8,011 bases of DNA, taken from an uncultured Campylobacter sp. (GTDB lineage: Bacteria; Campylobacterota; Campylobacteria; Campylobacterales; Campylobacteraceae). Both the position numbers and the translations under genes were made by a program. The notes beneath the pieces are model-generated. The model was not told where the DNA came from and ran no database searches. It saw only the letters and a list, made by a program, of their open reading frames with translations. The stretch spans positions 1 to 8,011 of the forward strand of contig NZ_CALEDC010000425.1 in NCBI RefSeq assembly GCF_937949835.1, read 5' to 3'. Below, in pieces: positions 5,862 to 8,011 of this stretch; within the stretch, counting starts at the first letter, position 1, and each line of letters opens with the position of its first letter.

Positions 5862-7482
5862 GTTTAACTACCTTAATGAAAATGCGCTAATAGCGCACTT
5901 CTTGCTGTTTTATGCTCGCAAAAGCGCACTTGAGTTTTGCCTAAAAAAAGAGGCGAGCTTAATAAGCCTTTTCGTGCGCGGCGGCGAGGATGAAATTTTA
6001 AAATTTAGCGACGAGGCGATGCCGCTGATTCCAAACTCTATATTTTTGGCAAAATCCTCCGTGCGCGTGGTGGACGAGGGCGGCGCCGAAGCGAAAGCGC
6101 TGAAATTTAACGGCACGTTTAAAGATGCCTCCTCGGGCAATTTAAGCAAATTTTTTGAGGATGAAATTTCAAACGCCCGTAGCGCGGCTAAATTTAATAA
6201 TTTTACTCCGCGAGTGATGAAGGAATACCTCGCTCACGCCGAGCCGTCTCAAAACGAATTCGAAATAATAAGCGGCGCTAGCGTGCTTCATGAGGGAAAA
6301 TTTGAAGCGGTAAGTAGGGAGAATTTTGCTTGCTTACTGGAGTTTTGCCGCATAAACTTATTTCATGCTCAGCAGGTGCAGATTAAGCGCGGCGGCGCAA
6401 CTTTCACGCTCAAGGCGGATGTGGATTTTAGCACCGATTTTTTGATAGCCGCGGGAGTGGGCGCGCTGGATGGGATTTTTGTGAGCGATGAAAAGAGCAA
6501 AATCGCGCTCGCAGCCTTCGAAAAGCCGCTCATAAGCCTAAAAACCAATGCAATCTTTAGAAAAAATCACGAGGATGCGCCTAGATTTTTTGACGTAAAG
6601 CTTGCGGGCGACATATTCGTGTTTGCGCTGGGGCGCGCTTTGGCAAGCGACGGGATCTATTTTTTAAGCGCAAAATGCGAAAGCGCGGCGCAAAAAGATA
6701 AAATTTTTAAAGTCGCGCCGCTGCAAAACGGCTTTTTGATCGTGCAAAACGAGGATTTTTTAAGCGGCAGCGCAAGCTCTTATCTGAAAAACTCAAACGA
6801 TAAAAACTCCGCTCTTTTTGCGCTTACGTGCCGCGAGAGGGGGGTTTTAAACGACTCCAAAAAACGCGTTTTGCGCTGCTTTTTGGGGGTGGGCGCGGAC
6901 GACGAGATCGCAATTTACGGCGAAAGCTCTAAAAAAATTCTACTTAAATTTAATCTGCCGCGCAGCTTTGACGAGCTTAAGGCTCAAATTTGCGCGGATG
7001 AAACGGGCGCAAAGCTGCTTGAAAATTTCAGCGCCAAATTTAACGTAAACGCCGCAAAAATCGATGAAATTTTAAAAAGCGCAAATGCGGGATTTTACAG
7101 TATCTTTAGCGTCGCCGCACAGCTTATCTGGGGGCGCGATGCGGCGTTTTTGATGGCGGCTGCGGAGGATTTTGCGGGCGGCAAAGGGGTGCGACTCGAT
7201 TTTTGCACCGATGAGCGCGGCTGCGTGCAAGCGGATAAAATTTTACGCTCGGCGATGAGCTATGCGCTCGCAGGCGCCAATGAAAAGCTGTTTGCGTTCG
7301 GATTTTTCGATAGTTTGGGCTATTTTTTAAGCGATCTGGCGGATGAGCGCAAAGAGGACTTTGACGTTTTGATCTTCGGCGGAGCGATGTTTAGCGGGCG
7401 CAAATTTGCGGATTTAATGCTTAAGCTTTGCAAAAATTTTGACGCGAGCTTTAGCGACAGCTTCGCGCTTCAAGCTGGCTAG
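5845..7482 (+). CDS. hydE: Hydrogenase accessory protein HydE (epsilonproteobacterial), HypF-like C-terminus
   Basis: The gene follows hydD with a 17-base overlap, the position of hydE in Wolinella and Helicobacter (HP0635), where hydE is needed for hydrogenase activity as I recall. Its biochemical role is not established. The ATG at 5845 is chosen because AAAAAGGGGG (5831-5840) precedes it; a TTG at 5770 in the same frame would add 25 residues with no supporting site. The product has 545 residues, no signal peptide and no membrane helix, so it should be cytoplasmic. Residues about 345-545 resemble the end of the HypF Kae1-like domain: GVGADDE near 349-355, a segment ending in GRDAAFLMAAAEDFA (430-444), FFDSLGYFL (487-495) where HypF has an RFHxxLA-type helix, and FGGAMFSGR (511-519) where HypF has SGGVFQNR. 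The HHxxH and DGTG metal/nucleotide motifs of HypF are not visible. The N-terminal 340 residues match no domain I recognise. This is not the radical-SAM HydE of FeFe hydrogenases. Confidence 0.82.
   Translation: MIVAYEFNYLNENALIAHFLLFYARKSALEFCLKKEASLISLFVRGGEDEILKFSDEAMPLIPNSIFLAKSSVRVVDEGGAEAKALKFNGTFKDASSGNLSKFFEDEISNARSAAKFNNFTPRVMKEYLAHAEPSQNEFEIISGASVLHEGKFEAVSRENFACLLEFCRINLFHAQQVQIKRGGATFTLKADVDFSTDFLIAAGVGALDGIFVSDEKSKIALAAFEKPLISLKTNAIFRKNHEDAPRFFDVKLAGDIFVFALGRALASDGIYFLSAKCESAAQKDKIFKVAPLQNGFLIVQNEDFLSGSASSYLKNSNDKNSALFALTCRERGVLNDSKKRVLRCFLGVGADDEIAIYGESSKKILLKFNLPRSFDELKAQICADETGAKLLENFSAKFNVNAAKIDEILKSANAGFYSIFSVAAQLIWGRDAAFLMAAAEDFAGGKGVRLDFCTDERGCVQADKILRSAMSYALAGANEKLFAFGFFDSLGYFLSDLADERKEDFDVLIFGGAMFSGRKFADLMLKLCKNFDASFSDSFALQAG

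Positions 7483-8011
<529 letters not shown>

Noticed and set aside
6839..6844. Run of six G in hydE (and a run of five at 5836-5840) as a phase-variable tract
   Set aside because: Phase-variable G tracts in Campylobacter are usually about eight or longer, and these short runs are ordinary.

Overview
The window looks like a chromosome segment of an epsilonproteobacterium, most probably one of the more G+C-rich host-associated Campylobacter species (the C. gracilis / C. showae / C. rectus type). This rests on the gene set (mfrB-mfrE, then hydABCDE in Wolinella/Helicobacter/Campylobacter order, then hypF), the frequent AAATTT words, and coding sequence richer in G+C than C. jejuni. The species call is inference. 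All genes are on the + strand.

Layout: (1) 1-165 is the C-terminal end of an iron-sulfur subunit, probably MfrB/SdhB of periplasmic 8-methylmenaquinol:fumarate reductase. It is followed after 10 bases by mfrE (176-1033), a subunit with two CCG domains. (2) 1034-1438 is a non-coding spacer. It holds a nested inverted repeat with perfect 11-base ends, a 17-base tandem repeat, and the probable hydA promoter. (3) 1439-7482 is a compact hydrogenase operon: hydA (Tat-exported NiFe small subunit), hydB (NiFe large subunit), hydC (di-heme cytochrome b anchor), hydD (maturation endopeptidase) and hydE (accessory protein restricted to this lineage). Junctions are 2-3 bases or overlaps. (4) 7483-7765 is a spacer with no convincing gene. 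(5) 7766-8011 is the start of hypF, cut by the window edge.

How the genes work together: HydABC should oxidise H2 on the periplasmic side and pass electrons through HydC to the menaquinone pool. MfrABE can use (methyl)menaquinol to reduce fumarate, so the window encodes both ends of an H2-to-fumarate respiratory chain. HydD trims the HydB C-terminus after nickel insertion, HypF starts synthesis of the CN ligands of the active site, and HydE is a further accessory factor.

The most unusual features are two. First, about 111 residues of Asn/Ser-rich low-complexity sequence, built on a degenerate 42-base (14-residue) repeat, are inserted in frame in HydD. The insert lies between the first nickel ligand and the core, which is otherwise intact, and a similar Asn-rich stretch begins inside the HypF acylphosphatase domain. 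Second, the C-terminal part of HydE resembles the end of the HypF Kae1-like carbamoyltransferase domain, but without visible metal-ligand motifs.
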